A DNA stretch of 7,247 bases from Syntrophaceae bacterium (lineage in GTDB: Bacteria; Desulfobacterota; Desulfomonilia; Desulfomonilales; Desulfomonilaceae). The notes under the pieces were generated by a model. It saw only the letters and a list, made by a program, of their open reading frames with translations, ran no database searches and was not told the DNA's origin. The translations under genes were made by a program, and so were the position numbers. Shown here piece after piece: positions 7,232 to 7,247 of the stretch (position 1 is the first letter of the stretch; each line of letters starts with the position of its first letter). Location of the stretch: the NCBI GenBank assembly GCA_014874425.1, contig JACWAG010000291.1, positions 1 to 7,247 of the forward strand. Direction: 5' to 3'.

Positions 7232-7247
7232 GTAACTGAGGGGTTAC
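7232..7247. repeat. Right terminal inverted repeat of the IS66 element
   Basis: GTAACTGAGGGGTTAC is the inverted partner of 5643-5658. Like the left end it has an internal GTAAC/GTTAC palindrome. The window stops exactly at its last base, so the right target duplication cannot be seen. Confidence 0.85.

Larger units (their letters stand above)
5643..7247 (+). mobile_element. IS66-family insertion sequence, complete, 1605 bp (ISBst12-like)
   Basis: The element is bounded by imperfect terminal inverted repeats at 5643-5658 and 7232-7247 that start with GTAA, as is usual for IS66 elements. It encodes only the DDE transposase (TnpC equivalent). The accessory TnpA and TnpB of classical IS66 elements (about 2.5 kb) are absent, which is the arrangement of the ISBst12 subgroup. 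The left flank CGGCGGGC (5635-5642) is the expected 8-base target duplication; its second copy would begin at the base after the window. The transposase looks intact, so the element may still be active. Confidence 0.88.

Noticed and set aside
1..7247. CRISPR array, tRNA or phage/defence module
   Set aside because: No regularly spaced repeats of CRISPR type, no cloverleaf sequence and no defence-type genes were seen on either strand.

Overview
The window holds one metabolic gene, one surface-protein gene and one insertion sequence that has broken a third gene. The organism is probably a Gram-negative bacterium with B12-dependent acyl-CoA metabolism. The outer-membrane inverse autotransporter implies an outer membrane, and base composition looks close to balanced by eye. 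A Desulfobacterota-type (sulfate-reducing or syntrophic) host would fit the combination, but that is a guess from context, not something the sequence proves.

Layout. Positions 1-599 contain no gene I can support. The first ~190 bases are clearly richer in G+C (about 60%) than the ~400 bases that follow, and may be the tail of a gene or element lying outside the window. Positions 600-3875 (+) encode a complete 1091-residue IcmF, the fused isobutyryl-CoA mutase: B12-binding domain, MeaB/ArgK-type G-protein chaperone, then mutase barrel. Positions 3961-5295 (-) converge on it and encode a signal-peptide-bearing, intimin/invasin-type inverse autotransporter barrel with one short C-terminal beta-sandwich-like domain. 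An AT-rich divergent region with an 18-bp direct repeat follows. At 5414 (+) an FAD-linked oxidase (FAD_binding_4 / berberine-bridge-like) begins, but it is cut after 76 codons.

The cut is explained by an IS66-family element spanning 5643-7247. Its imperfect 16-bp terminal inverted repeats (14 of 16 match, starting GTAAC) flank a single transposase gene at 5765-7195. The last base of the window is the last base of the right terminal repeat. The left junction falls inside the codon right after the Arg-Gly-Gly-Gly motif, where this family normally has the FAD-attaching histidine. The oxidase is therefore a pseudogene by insertion, and its 3' part should lie just beyond the window.

The genes do not form an obvious pathway. 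IcmF interconverts isobutyryl-CoA and n-butyryl-CoA in the cytoplasm, the inverse autotransporter acts at the cell surface, and the oxidase is inactivated. I see no new multi-gene system here. The points most worth a second look are the exact site of the IS insertion, the minimal inverse autotransporter, and the repeats in the two intergenic regions.
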